A stretch of DNA of 64,000 nt from Viscum album (taxonomy: Eukaryota > Streptophyta > Magnoliopsida > Santalales > Viscaceae). The stretch is from positions 1,548,716,868-1,548,780,867 of the forward strand of contig OY728122.1 of NCBI GenBank assembly GCA_963277665.1, written 5' to 3'. Within the stretch, counting starts at the first letter, position 1. Each line of letters begins with the position of its first letter. This document shows positions 12,836 to 23,560 of this stretch, in pieces. Both the position numbers and the translations under genes were made by a program. The notes under the pieces are model-generated. The model ran no database searches. It was not told the origin of the DNA and saw only the letters and a program-made list of their open reading frames with translations.

Positions 12836-14590
12836 GAACAATATCAATTCAAATATATTAGTTATTCCCATGTTGGAATTTGAAATTAAACATGGGATGG
12901 ATTGGTTCTGAATGTATAATGTTAATAAAAATTATAGAAGAAAGTAAATCTCAATAGTAATGAATAGAAAACCCAAAAAAAAATTTAATTGAGATATATC
13001 TTGATAAGATTATTTTCTAGAAGCACCACATATTGCTGCCATTTTAGTCATGATCTATGAAGATGAAGAAGGAAATGAAGGTATACAAAAAAAGAATGGT
13101 TCCACTATTCAAGATAACATTGGTTCATTTCATAAAGAGTTAATTAGACATATCATAGGAAGAGAGGTAGGGTTATCCATTGAACACATCTGTAAATCCA
13201 TGGAGGTATAAAAAACTCCATATAGAAGGAAAAAATGTAGAGCATGAGGATGTAAAGAAACAACTAAAAGATCATTTTGAAAAGGGGTTTATCTAGCCAA
13301 GTGTGTCTCCAAGGGGAGAACTTGTTACCTTTGAGAGGAATAAGGATGGATCAATGCAGTCATGCATTGAATATAGTGAACAATATAGAATCATTGTGAA
13401 CAACAAGTACCTCATCCAAAGAATTAATGATTTATTTAACCACATTCATAGGGGATAATTCTTCACTATGATTGGACTTCAACCTAATAGTCATAAATTT
13501 ATGGTGAATAAAGATGTTTTTACAATGACCTCCAACCTATAAAGAGGTGGTAATTTTGATATTGTTTTTATATTCTTTGACTTGACTAATTCTCATAAAA
13601 GTTTTCTAGATTGGATGAGCAGAGTCTTTAAGGTCTACCTTGGAAACATTGTTTCAGTTTTCATTGATGATAATATGATATATTCTAAATGTCATGAGGA
13701 TCCTATGTATAATATAATGGTTATATTAAATACTATATTTGTGGTTATACTATTTAAAATTATCTTAAAATTTGAATTTTGGTTAAAATAAGTTTCTTTT
13801 GGGGAACATTGTCACCATTGAAGGATTTTCAGTTTATCATGATAAGAAAAAAGTTATGGAGGAGTGGCCTCAACCTACAATAGTAACAGAGAATCGTTAT
13901 TTACAACGATTAATGTGATATTATAGGATGTTTGTGACAAAAATTCATAGTATTCTAATCCAATAACCAAGTTAACATGAAAAGACATCAAGTTCACCTA
14001 GACAAAGGAGTTTGAATAGTGTTTATATGATATGAATAAGAGATTGGTTAGGGAAACTGTATTAAATCTACCCTCTATCAGATATGGATTATTTATTTTT
14101 ATTAATTAATATATAAAACATCATGGGAAATTATTTATGAAAAATGATAGGGTGATTTATTATACATCTCTATATTTGAAGCCTCCTAAGAAGAACAATC
14201 ATATGCAATACGCAGAGATGGATTTGGTTTTCCTCACTGAAGATATGGAGGAACTATTATTATTGAGAGAAATATGTTATATACACCTACCCTAAGGGTT
14301 TAAATATATTTTCACACAAAATAAATTGATAATTACACATAGGATATGGGTTGATGTTCATAAATACTATGGTTGTGAAATTTATTATCATCCCAGAAAA
14401 GAAAATGAAGTTGTTGATGCATTACGTAGGAAAACCCTAGTCATGATGAAAATGATGAGGATTAAAAGATATTATTTTATAAATTATATTGTAAAAATTC
14501 ACATAATAATGATATGGATAAGTATATTATCAACCCTATCGCAATGGATTTATGAACCATCATTACTAGAGATGTTCTAGATGTCCAAAA
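12836..14590 (+). pseudogene. Element A protease, RT and RNase H relic
   Basis: A protease-end motif FEIKHGMDWF (about 12880) matches FDAIHGMGF in B. RT follows at about 13100-13850, with GWINAVMH matching DGSMRL of B. The 13582-13791 frame reads FLDWMSRVFKVYLGNIVSVFIDDNMIYSK, so it still shows the RT active-site IDD. RNase H and the connection region end in the 14326 frame with YYHPRKENEVVDALRRK, the usual end of this domain. Stops and shifts are frequent, so it is not functional. Confidence 0.65.
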
Positions 14591-15887
14591 GAGAAGATCC
14601 ATCGTTATATAAAAAGATTGAGGCTATAAAAAATGTGATGTTTCATTAGTTGATTATTAATAACGAATTTTTAATGTCATTTTTTAAAAGACTATGTGTT
14701 CCATATATACCATAATTAATGTAGGAGTTCAAAGATGAAGCTCATACCTCTATATTCTCTGTACATCTAAGAACCACTAACATGTATAGGGACCTTCGTG
14801 ATCATAATTGGTGTGAAAACATGAATATGAATATTGATGACTATACCAAAATGTTATTGTGTGTCATTATGATAATTTTGAGATACAACTTCTTAAATTG
14901 GTATTACAACCACTAACCAAACCATCCTGGAAGGGGGACAAAATCAATATGGATTTTTTCACAGGTCTCTTGAAAAAAAAACAACAGAAACAATGTGTTA
15001 AGTGGATTCTCCCACTAAGACATATCATTTTTTTATATTTTTAATAATATTTACCTCTAAAAAAACATTAAATTATTTATGTAAAGGATGTGGTAATTTT
15101 ACATGGGGTGCCACACTCCATTATATTAGATCATGATCCAAGGTTTGCAACAAAAGTTTTGAGAAGTATTCTATATCCTCTTAGAACCAAATTGATTTTC
15201 AGTATCACCTATCACCCCAAGATGATTTGTAAGCTGAAAAGACTATTCAAATACTCGATGACATAATGATAACCTGAAAATGTAATTTAAAGGTGGATGT
15301 GATCAGCAAACCCCCTAATTTGTGTTCTCATACAACAACATCTTCCATTAGAGTATTCAAATGGAACCATTTGAAGATATATATAGTATGTGATGTTGAA
15401 CTCCCACTGGTTGGGATAAAGGCAGTGATATATAGATTCTTGGGCATCATCTTGTTATATAGGTGATAGAAAAATGTCCATACCATCCATCAATACATAA
15501 TGGCTGTTGAGAGTCAGTGGCAGAGCTGTGCTGAAAACCATCGGTGGAACGTGGAGTTTGATTTTATTTAAATGTTCAAAGCTAAATGTCACCTTGTATG
15601 AGAGTCATGTAGTTTGGGAATAAATATAATATTATAAAAATGTACATTGGCCCATATTAAATCCTTTACTAGATAATAGAAATGGCCAATTGGTTTTCAC
15701 ATCATCTGAATCTCGCTCATGTACATTTATTTTTCCACATATCTCTTTTGAGTAAGTAAATAACTGACCATTAAAATGCACTAAATCTAGAGGATGTACC
15801 ACCAGAACATGAACTCTCTTATGAGGAGTATCTAGTGGAGATCATGGAACATATGGAAAATTTTCTAAGAAACAAGACAAGCCACCT
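14591..15887 (+). pseudogene. Element A integrase and chromodomain relic
   Basis: Integrase pieces include the zinc-binding end near 14860, the start of the catalytic core (INMDFFTGL, about 14945), and a stretch near 15185-15240 matching the 'YHPQTDGQSE' region of B. The tail LSYEEYLVEIMEHMENFLRN (about 15815-15875) corresponds to the chromodomain region of B. The reading is then broken by the LINE. The piece following the LINE returns to B-like sequence just before the polypurine tract. Confidence 0.55.
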
Positions 15888-17030
15888 TTTTTTATAAAAT
15901 CATATAACATTAATGACAAAGATCAGCAGAAGTACATGTGCGAATCCACGAAGGGAAAATGTCTAGAGAGAATTGGTTAGTACCAAATGGGCCTGAGGAC
16001 GCCAGCTGATGGGCCGTGTTGTTTCATTCCCTTCTAGTGAATTATAAGGTGTACAATTAGAATCATTGGAGAAGTGAGAGAATTCTCCTGATAATGGTGC
16101 CCAACGCCTGGAGTCATCCATCGTTGTGATTGATAGCATCGATTACAGAAAGATATTCACACTCAATGATGATTTCACCCCATCAACAATCAATAGCGAG
16201 AATCATACCAGCAAGGATAGAGTTGGCTTCAGTGACTGCCGGTTCCCAGAATGCCTAATGTGGTTCATACTTAGAAGCAAGGATTTTACCCAGAAGATTT
16301 CATGAAAGGAGGCTGAGGGCAACAAGCCTGGCTTTTAGAAGCGATGCATCCACATTATTCTTAAGAATCCCTTCCATTGGGTGATTCTAGTTAATGGTAG
16401 GGGAGGGGGAGACACCCAACATAGAACCTCTGTTTTGGCCTTCCGAACCTTCAATCTAAGAAGTATCTCGATCAATCCAGAATTTGGGGGGTCTGTGGAT
16501 GTGATGAAAAACAGCGTTGTTGCGCTAGACCCAAATAATCCATGCCAATGTGCAGAGTGAACCAACATCTGCCAGGGAGAGAGAGGAGCACCAAAGCGTT
16601 AAAAGATCAGGAAGGTCAGAGACCAATGCCAGCAAAGCTGCAGAATCCGGGGCCCATTGATTCCAGATTTCCTTATCTCCTGGGAAGAAAATGATAGCGT
16701 GTAGAGGTGTTTCGGGAGTGTTCGGACAGAAAGGGAAAAAGGCGGTACATGCGTATGTGTAAAAATGAAAAGGCTCATTGTTGGGAGAGTGCTAGTACAA
16801 ACCTACCACCAAAATTAAGGAATTTTTGGGGGGACGTTGAGCGACCAAATTGATTTCCAAGGCCCCTCATCCCTGCCAACTCGGTGGATTCCAAGAACAT
16901 GTTTGTAGCTGGATCTCACCGTGTAATCGCCTGAAATGTCATTGATCTAGAAGAGATGGTCAGGGCCTATGTCTGGTACCTAGGGGATGCTAAGGATAAT
17001 TATTTGATCTATTTAATTAAACCATTCAAT
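15888..17030 (-). mobile_element. 5'-truncated LINE (non-LTR retrotransposon) with C-terminal RNase H
   Basis: It is clearly richer in GC than its surroundings. Read on the minus strand from about 16970 down, the zinc-binding RVT region appears (SGDYTVRSSYKHV, then GPWKSIWSLNVPPKI), followed by LAWIIWV and RNNAVFHHIHRPPKFWIDR. Next comes an RNase H-like domain with AVTEANSILAGMILAID, IIIECEYLSVIDAINHNDGW and NNTAHQLASSGPFGT. This order is typical of the C-terminus of plant LINE ORF2. The RT domain proper is absent, as in 5'-truncated copies. A run of seven T at about 15889 fits the poly(A) end. A few stops are present. Exact ends and target duplication are uncertain. Confidence 0.75.
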
Positions 17031-17055
17031 GATCTTTTAGTGACAAACATTCTTA

Positions 17056-17067
17056 ATTGGGGATGAA
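17056..17067 (+). other. Element A polypurine tract
   Basis: 'ttggggatgaa' directly precedes the LTR start TGTAATG. It aligns with 'atgggggaata' before the 3' LTR of element B. This is the plus-strand priming site. Confidence 0.6.
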
Positions 17068-19443
17068 TGTAATGTCCATAACATTTTTAATAGTATATAT
17101 ATCTTGAAAATGTGATTTATATATTTATGTACTCAACATAGATGTTTCATATTAATAATGAACGAAGTGGAATTTAAAATGTAAACATCATGTTTCCAAA
17201 ATAATTTGAAAATTGGTCAATTATGACCATTGGTCAATATGACTGCTGGAAACTATACTGCTGCATTTTTTTAACATTATAATTATTTTTTATAAATACA
17301 ATAGATAATGTAAAATTAATGCATAAAGAAGAGTAGATGTCCTCATCTAGTAGAGTCATGTCATTCAATGCCCATTTTTCAGAGCTTTGGAAGGATGTAG
17401 CTTCCCTATAAATCAATATGAACCAATCCAAATCCGATTTTCAAAATGATATGCATGAATGATGTCACCTATAGGAGAAGTTCAAGTTAGTGGAAATTAC
17501 TGCTCGGGCGATGTTATCGAAGATACCCCTAGAATCTACCATCGTTGCACACCTCAACCTTAGGTCATATGTGGTTGTTATAATGGTTATGTTTAGATTC
17601 CATAGTTACATAATTTGTTATAAAATTTTGTAAATTAAACTATTTTCCATCTATTTTGTTTTCATTTTAGTTTTTTATAAAAATATGTCAAATTTGTTAA
17701 ATTGATTTTTCAGAAAAAAAAATTACTTTTCCAAAAATATATAAATAATTATAATGATCTAAGATATTATCAATAATAAATATTACAATTAAATAGTATG
17801 ATTAAAACACTCATACTTCAATTTTTTTTGAAAAAATAATTTTATTTCTTAATGGGTCATAAATTTTACTATGCATTTTACAAAGCATTTTCAATCCACT
17901 CTTATTTTTATTAAATAAGGGAATATACATTTAAAAGATTAATTTATCATATTTTTATAATTATTATGATGAAATAATTAAATTTTTTTAAATAATAACT
18001 TCTAAAAAAAGCTTACCGTGAATATAATAGAATTTTCTAAACCAAAATTCTTGTAATAGTAAAAAAACGGTTCGACTTTCAGGGTATCCGTAAATCATAA
18101 TGATGTAATATGTAATATAAAATTTTTTCAGAGAATTTTTTATTAAAATAATAGATTATTTTTCAAAATTTTCCAATAATAATGAAAAATATCATAGGTA
18201 ATTCCATGGATCTTCAAATAACACTATCGAGGTGACTAATGAAATTAATAAAAAAAATTCCTCACATTTTCAATAAATACCAACCAATTTTCCCTTATAT
18301 ATCATTCCCTATTATTCTTCCACATGGATATGATTTTTCCCTCTCATGGAGTCCTCAAAATGTGCCCTTGGGAACCAAAGGTCATAATCATTATATTTTA
18401 GAGTTTCTCTTCAAGGTAAGGGAAATCACAAATTCTTTATTCCTTTCAGGTTCAATTTTTTTGTGGTATGTATTTCGAATTTCCATTAATTGATCTTATA
18501 TAAATTTTGTTTTATCATTTTATTCTCTTTACAGTTTTTAATTATTTTTATACCATTTTCCCCTCTCTTTTTAACGTTTTCTAAAACCATGTTTCTTAGT
18601 CGTTATGTAGTCCAATTGTTTTCTCAGAATTTCTCTTTTTTTCTCAGGATATTCACTTATTTTCATTTGAGATTACCCAAACCTCTTTATTATCATTTTT
18701 TTATTCAAATATATTTAAAAATGATCTATTTAATTGTTTTATCTACATACATTAAACACACTCTCCCATTTTGTTGGTATATAATGACATTAGGATCATG
18801 TATTTGAGCACTATTTTTTTAAAAAAATGTCATGATTTTGATATGAAATTCATTTATTTTATTCTCCCTCAGTTTTTTATGAAATATTTTCTATGATCTA
18901 TATTGATCATATTAATTAATACATATGACGGTTTTTCTCTGAAATCACTCAAATTATGTGGGTAATGTGTTTAATCTCTAGAGATTATGGTTTACGATAC
19001 CTTGGAGAATAACCATTTTAATTGTAATCAAAATTCAATGATAAAACATTTCAATATTAATTCGAAGGACACATTTTTATTTTTTAAACACATTTAAATG
19101 TTATTATTCATGTTATTTTTACTTCCATATGACCCTTTCTCCTTTTCTCATGCCTTTAGGGTTTTCTTCTAGTTATCAATAATTATAATGATCACTTGTA
19201 AACTATTTTTTATTTCTCTTACTAGGCCTTTGCTCACCCATTCCTTTTCTGTATGTCCACAAGTTATGAGATGTGTTAATTATACTTAGGATACACCAAT
19301 GAGTAATATTTCCCAATATATTTGAACAATGTTTCTAATAACATGCATTGTGTACCCATTTTCCATGAAAATAAATAATAAAAGATACTAGGTTTTATAC
19401 AGTATGCTGAATAGTATATTTCACAAAATAGACAGATTTCATA
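17068..19443 (+). repeat. Element A 3' LTR
   Basis: About 2376 bp, nearly the same length as 8656-11036. It starts with TGTAATG after a polypurine tract and ends at 'tttcata', aligned to the B LTR end. It contains a second relic of the LTR ORF with a TATA-like 'tataaata' (about 17291) before it. The frames at 18239 and 18490 are AT-rich chance frames. Confidence 0.65.
17337..17605 (+). pseudogene. Relic of the LTR ORF in element A 3' LTR
   Basis: It begins MSSSSRVMSFNAHFSELWKD and later reads EKFKLVEITARAMLSKIPLES, clearly the same protein as the B ORF (EKWKLIEITTQAMLSEPPRE). The span is 269 nt, one base short of the 270 nt in the other copies, and there are internal stops. It is therefore a dead copy. 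Confidence 0.65.
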
Positions 19444-20404
19444 GTGTATTCAATATATAAGATGATGATGTATTTTCAACTTCATTGCTTGTCTACATTA
19501 ACTGCGTAGGGAGTCCCCCATGGAAATGGGGTTTGTATTAATTCATTCGAGATAATTTTTATGTGTATTGATACACCCATAGGTAAGATAGTGATGATTT
19601 CAATGTATATTCTTCGAGGACCAGCCATGTGTTGGTGGGATATTCTGGAGTTGGATTGGTAGAATGAGGTGTCAACTCAGAATAACATCATGGTGAAATT
19701 ATTGATCCAATTCAATTCAAAGACATTGATGGATGATATGTCATTCCATTTCAATAATCTAACACAAGTAGACATGTCAGTGATGGACTGTGGTAAATGT
19801 TTAACCATCCTAGATTGGTTTTCCCCATTTTTATATTCTGATGATATATCTAGGGAAAATAATTTTCAAAAAATTATTCTCTATGAGATCATTTTACAGC
19901 TTTATGTATATCATTTGAGTATATTTTCATATGTTAAAAATCAGGATCATATCATTGAAGGTAATATGAGAGCATCCCTAAGAAGTGACTATGTTGTTTC
20001 AATAGCATGAACTTTGATCTATTCTTCTAGTAGATAGAATAATTTTTATGAATGTTTCCTCTAGGTAAACTGTTGGAAAAGGTGTCAGGGAAGTGGGGAG
20101 CCATCTAAAGATAATTTTCTATTATAATATAATCACTATGAAATATTGGTCCACAAGATGCCTTAGCATCAGTACTCCAATATAGAGGGTCATGATTTTG
20201 TCTGGATAGGCTATCCCTAAAAGATTTTTTTGGAACTACTCAATAAAGATCAATGTAAAGAGATCAGGATGGGTACTATCATCTGGGAAGGAGAAAGCTA
20301 CACCTTAGTTACATATGGCTAGTGTTCCATAGGACGTTCAGGTCAAGGAAGGGGGTCTATTACCCAAATATAGCAATGATAGTATCTGGTTTAGGGTTTA
20401 GCTC
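19444..20404 (+). pseudogene. E1 gag relic, second part
   Basis: From about 19540 a frame gives a gag capsid reading. LRGPAMCWWDILELDW is followed, after one stop, by NEVSTQN and the 113-codon frame at 19669-20010. The latter includes NLTQVDMSVMD, LDWFSPFLYSDDISRENNFQ and a final IIEGNMRASL. The GPA-WW pattern and the layout are those of Ty3/gypsy gag, and differ from the gag of element B. The last 390 bases are a decayed knuckle/linker region. It is cut at 20404 by element B and resumes at 30743. Confidence 0.6.
20400..20404. repeat. Target site duplication of element B, left copy (AGCTC)
   Basis: AGCTC lies immediately before the left LTR and again at 30738-30742, immediately after the right LTR. 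A perfect 5-bp duplication is the normal footprint of Ty3/gypsy integration and fixes both ends of element B. Confidence 0.85.
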
Positions 20405-20561
20405 TGTAACGACGCAATGTTTCATTAATGTAAAATCCCTCTTGATCTTATTAAATGTCGGTTTATATAAAATGTTTTTATAAAATTTCATCTCCATTGG
20501 TTTAATGATAAGAATTGTGACTGTTAATTTTATAGCCGCTGAACAGTTATCACATGATTAG

Positions 20562-20569
20562 TATAAATA
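20562..20569 (+). promoter_or_regulatory. TATA box upstream of the LTR ORF (5' LTR)
   Basis: TATAAATA lies 43 bases before the ATG of the 89-codon ORF. It is unchanged in the other LTR (28255-28262), with identical sequence 'agggctttaacacatcc' after it. A start site about 25-35 bases downstream would make that ATG the first of the transcript. Element A's 3' LTR keeps the same box at about 17291. Confidence 0.5.
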
Positions 20570-20611
20570 TAGGGCTTTAACACATCCAATTTTACTTAGA
20601 CAAACGAAGCG

Positions 20612-20881
20612 ATGGAATCATCAAGTAGAATTTCCCCATACGAATCCCATTTATCAGAGCTTGGAAAAGTGGTGGTGTCCTCGGTCTTCGCTCTTGACCA
20701 AGCCCAAGCTGATCTTCACCATGTCAAGATCGAATGTGACCGTCTACAGGAAAAGTGGAAGTTGATTGAAATTACCACTCAAGCGATGTTATCTGAGCCA
20801 CCCCGAGAGACTGTCACCATCACCCACCATACCCTTAGGTATTATGCGGATGTTATAAGGGGTTATTTAACATATAAGTAG
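20612..20881 (+). CDS. LTR-encoded 89-residue protein of unknown function (5' LTR copy)
   Basis: An open frame of 89 codons lies wholly inside the LTR. The start MESSSRISPYESHLSEL is followed by a helix-rich middle (LDQAQADLHHVKIECDRLQ, then EKWKLIEITTQAML) and a short C-terminal part with TLRYYADVIRGYL. No signal peptide, membrane segment or metal-binding motif is visible. I do not recognise the family. The other LTR of B has an open copy of identical length, about 64% identical in protein, and element A keeps relics. It follows a TATA box, which suggests a transcript separate from gag-pol. Conservation of length argues for a real gene. The divergence between the two copies matches the rest of the LTR, so current selection is not shown. 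A chance ORF in a repeat remains possible. Confidence 0.55.
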   Translation: MESSSRISPYESHLSELGKVVVSSVFALDQAQADLHHVKIECDRLQEKWKLIEITTQAMLSEPPRETVTITHHTLRYYADVIRGYLTYK

Positions 20882-21725
20882 TACTATGTTCATGTACATT
20901 ATTTTTGTATATAATAATGAATATAATTTCTAGTCATTTTTGATACATTGTAAATAGTTTTTAAAGAACAAATGGTGTTTTTATTTATTATTTAATTAAG
21001 AAAAATATTTTATTAAATTAAGGGATTATTAAATTAAATAATATTTTAACAAAATAATATTATTATTATTAAATTAATTTTTATTAAATAAAAATGATCT
21101 TATATTTTATGAATGTAATTAAAATTTTTATTAATGTTTGAAAGCCATTTTTGTCAAAACCCGTGAATTTTTTGATAAGTTTTGGTTTTTATTTTAAAAG
21201 TGAAAATTAACATATTTAGAAAATTATTTATATAAAATAAATGTTATTTCTGGAATCAGGATGTTGAAATTATCCAATGGTGAATTTTTCATTAATTTTT
21301 CGAGACAGTCAAATTTTTGGGTAAAAATTAAATACCTTTTAAATATATAATGTGTTTTATGAAATCATAATGACCCAATAGTGATGTAATAAAATACTAT
21401 AAGCATTATGTTCGGCAAATATATGTTTTAAAATTAAAATAAAGTGTTTTTTGGTTTGTTTTACTTACTTTTCAAAGCATTAATGGAACCCTCAAGACTT
21501 ACTAAACACCTTGTCTTTTTAAATTATTTTCCATGGGAGTGTGACTCAACTCCACATAAGAAACCCTAATATTTTAAGAAGTTAGGACTTTGTCCTAATA
21601 AAAAATATTTTTTCTCTTCCCTTTTCCAAAAACTATTGGCAAAAACCATGGGATGGTTTGTGGTTTGGATTAATTTCATGTAAGGGGTCCCAAACCTAAA
21701 TTATAAAGAATTCCCTCACCTTTCC

Positions 21726-21733
21726 TATATAAA
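21726..21733 (+). promoter_or_regulatory. Second LTR TATA box, probable genomic promoter
   Basis: 'cctatataaacccaccc' is a strong plant TATA context. It is preserved in position in the right LTR as TATATGAA (29411-29418) and in element C as 'ctataaatatcacccc' (36781-36788). Since C lacks the LTR ORF but keeps this box, it is the better candidate for the promoter of the full-length gag-pol RNA. Confidence 0.5.
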
Positions 21734-22540
21734 CCCACCCAATCTCCCACTTCCACCTCACTCAAAGCCTTTGGAGTTCATCCAACCTCTGACCTGCTCT
21801 CTCTATAATCCTCCCAATGTTCCCCAAGGTCCCAAGAATCCTCTCACAAGCCTCTCTCTAGCCTTTGGAAGCACACTTCCAAGTAAGGGTTTATTTCTTC
21901 CTTTCTCATTTTTGTTAATTTTCATTAAGTCGTATTGACCTTTTAATTTCAATTATGAATGTTGGGGTATGGTTTAAAACCTCCCCCATACTGCCCACTT
22001 ATTTTTTAATGATGGGAGACCCCTTTCTCTCTCATTAAATGCCACCCATGTACACCCGTTACTATGCTGAAATTCAGAAAGGAACTTCTCTCTCTTCTTT
22101 TACATTCAAGAAATAATATTGTATCATGAATCTAAATTCCATTAAATTTTTTGGGATATATAACAATATGAACTCCTTACTGTCCATTACATGTAAATAT
22201 GATGAGGAACCCCTTTCTCTCTCATCAACCATTTTTATGAATTCTAATATCACGACGTTACGCTGCCGAAATCGCACAGATTTTCTAAGCAAATGCCATT
22301 GTGTAGTGGATACCATGCCCATTTCTCCATCAAGGGTATCCACATTTATGAACCTTTACTTATTGATTAAAAAGTTTCATGTATTAATTCCACATTACAT
22401 TATCATGGAATAAATGATTATTTTTTATGAATCCAGGTTTTATGATCCATGTGGCACACTTATGCATGAAATGAAATGTTTAAGAAGGGTGTCCCTTATA
22501 TCACTCTAATGCATTGGGTAAAGTATAGTATCATGATACG

Positions 22541-22655
22541 TCATGTGTAATGAGTGTTGACCCATTCTAATTCATGTGAAACGAGGGTTTACTCGTGTTT
22601 CATGTGCAATGAGGATTTACTCATTCTTTATGTGCAATGAGTCTTGGCTCATGCT
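22541..22655 (+). repeat. Hairpin-forming 28-bp tandem repeat in B 5' LTR
   Basis: Four units each read like 'catgtgcaATGAGgatttaCTCATgct'. The five-base arms pair around a six-base loop. Arms are at 22550/22561 (imperfect), 22581/22592 (ACGAG with CTCGT), 22609/22620 and 22637/22648. Spacing is 28 bases for the last three and 31 for the first. Unit two differs in both arms but still pairs. A 12-base palindrome GTATCATGATAC (22528-22539) lies just before the array. Confidence 0.75.
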
Positions 22656-23056
22656 AATTCCATGTTAAGTGTTGTTGCCACATTTCCATGTTATGATTAT
22701 CATGCTTTATCATGCCTTTATGTTCATGTTTCTTTTATTCTCTATTGATATGCCCATTTTCAATAATGTATTGTACTCCTCATGTTATTCCATGTGTACT
22801 CCCTTACTAGGCTTTATAGCTCACCCTTTTCTTATGCAAGTCCTCAGGTTATCCCATATAATGCTAAGTACGAGGGAATGTAGTTGTCATGTAATGGATG
22901 TTTTCAATAAAGATGTTTCTTTTCATGTTTTATGTTTTTATGTAATGATCCTAAGCCCCAAAGACACTAAACCTATCGATCTTCTTCGTTGTATCATGTG
23001 ATGTTTTATGTAATAAATAATTTTTAAGTTTGTAATAAAGGCAGGGTTGTCATAGT

Positions 23057-23067
23057 TGGTATTAGAG
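23057..23067 (+). other. Element B primer binding site
   Basis: TGGTATTAGAG differs by one C-to-T change from the initiator-Met tRNA complement TGGTATCAGAG, which is exact in E1. It starts two bases after the LTR end. Confidence 0.8.
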
Positions 23068-23560
23068 GGAGGTTTAGTTATTTTTGGGATTAGGAAACCC
23101 TAGTAAAGCCTTATATACATGACTAAGTATAATAAAAACATCCCTATGTTTTGGTAAGTACTGATTAAGTGGTTTATCAAACAAATACATCCCTGTCTGG
23201 ATACGAGGAGGTAGAGGCAGCTCTGGAACAGATATATCCTAGGGGTAAAACCCGAAAACACCGATTTGAGCTAGACTCGAATGAGAACTGGTGCACGAAA
23301 ATGGGCCTTGCAACACTCTTGGTTAAGACACTCCCGGGGGATATGTTTTGATAAATTCGAAAGCTTAGTATGAACCCTTATTAAGGGAATTAAAAAATTC
23401 CCCTACAAATATATGTTAGAAAGTAGATCATGAAAATCTTAGATTGAAGACTATAGAATAATGAGTTAAGGAAATAAAAGATTGTTTATAAGTCATCAAC
23501 TTTTGTCTTTGGATTACCCTTTATGTTTTACCCCTAACTTTCCTTTTATTCCAACCAATG
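23068..23560 (+). other. Element B leader
   Basis: Untranslated leader between the primer site and gag. It contains 'catccctgtctggatacg' and 'cactcccgggggatatg', both shared with the leader of element A. The 60-codon frame at 23169-23351 falls here and has no counterpart in A, so it is not called. Confidence 0.6.

Larger units (their letters stand above)
8656..19443 (+). mobile_element. Element A: old chromovirus inserted in E1 gag/leader
   Basis: It has two LTRs of about 2.38 kb, a leader and gag-pol relic of the same family as element B, and a LINE fragment inserted near the pol end. LTR ends were placed by alignment to B: start 'cgtaatgacc' (8656) and 'tgtaatgtcc' (17068), end 'ttccata' (11036) and 'tttcata' (19443). 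The two LTRs have diverged strongly, so this insertion is much older than B. The flanking five bases (atttt and gtgta) do not match, so the target duplication is lost or an end is slightly misplaced. Confidence 0.7.
20405..23054 (+). repeat. Element B 5' LTR
   Basis: It begins TGTAACGAC and ends GTTGTCATA. The end is set by the AGCTC duplication on the other side and by the primer site two bases later. In order it holds a TATAAATA box (20562), an 89-codon ORF (20612-20881), a second TATA box (21726), a block shared with element C (about 22511-22539) and a hairpin-forming tandem repeat (22541-22655). AATAAA-type signals lie near 23012 and 23034. The terminal bases are TG...TA rather than the usual TG...CA. 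Confidence 0.9.

Noticed and set aside
18239..18807. Two adjacent frames (84 and 105 codons) in the A 3' LTR
   Set aside because: They lie in LTR sequence whose 5' copy (about 9730-10296) has frames of different extent. The translations are hydrophobic noise.
8656..19443. The second A LTR as the 5' LTR of the outer element
   Set aside because: The sequence after 19443 is E1-type gag, not the B-type leader. The B-type leader follows the first A LTR (11160-11350). E1 has its own LTR and exact primer site at 7925. Nesting explains all of this.
22074..22413. Overlapping frames on both strands in the B LTR (and 22669-23001)
   Set aside because: They are not open at matching length in the right LTR, unlike the 89-codon ORF, and overlap each other on opposite strands.
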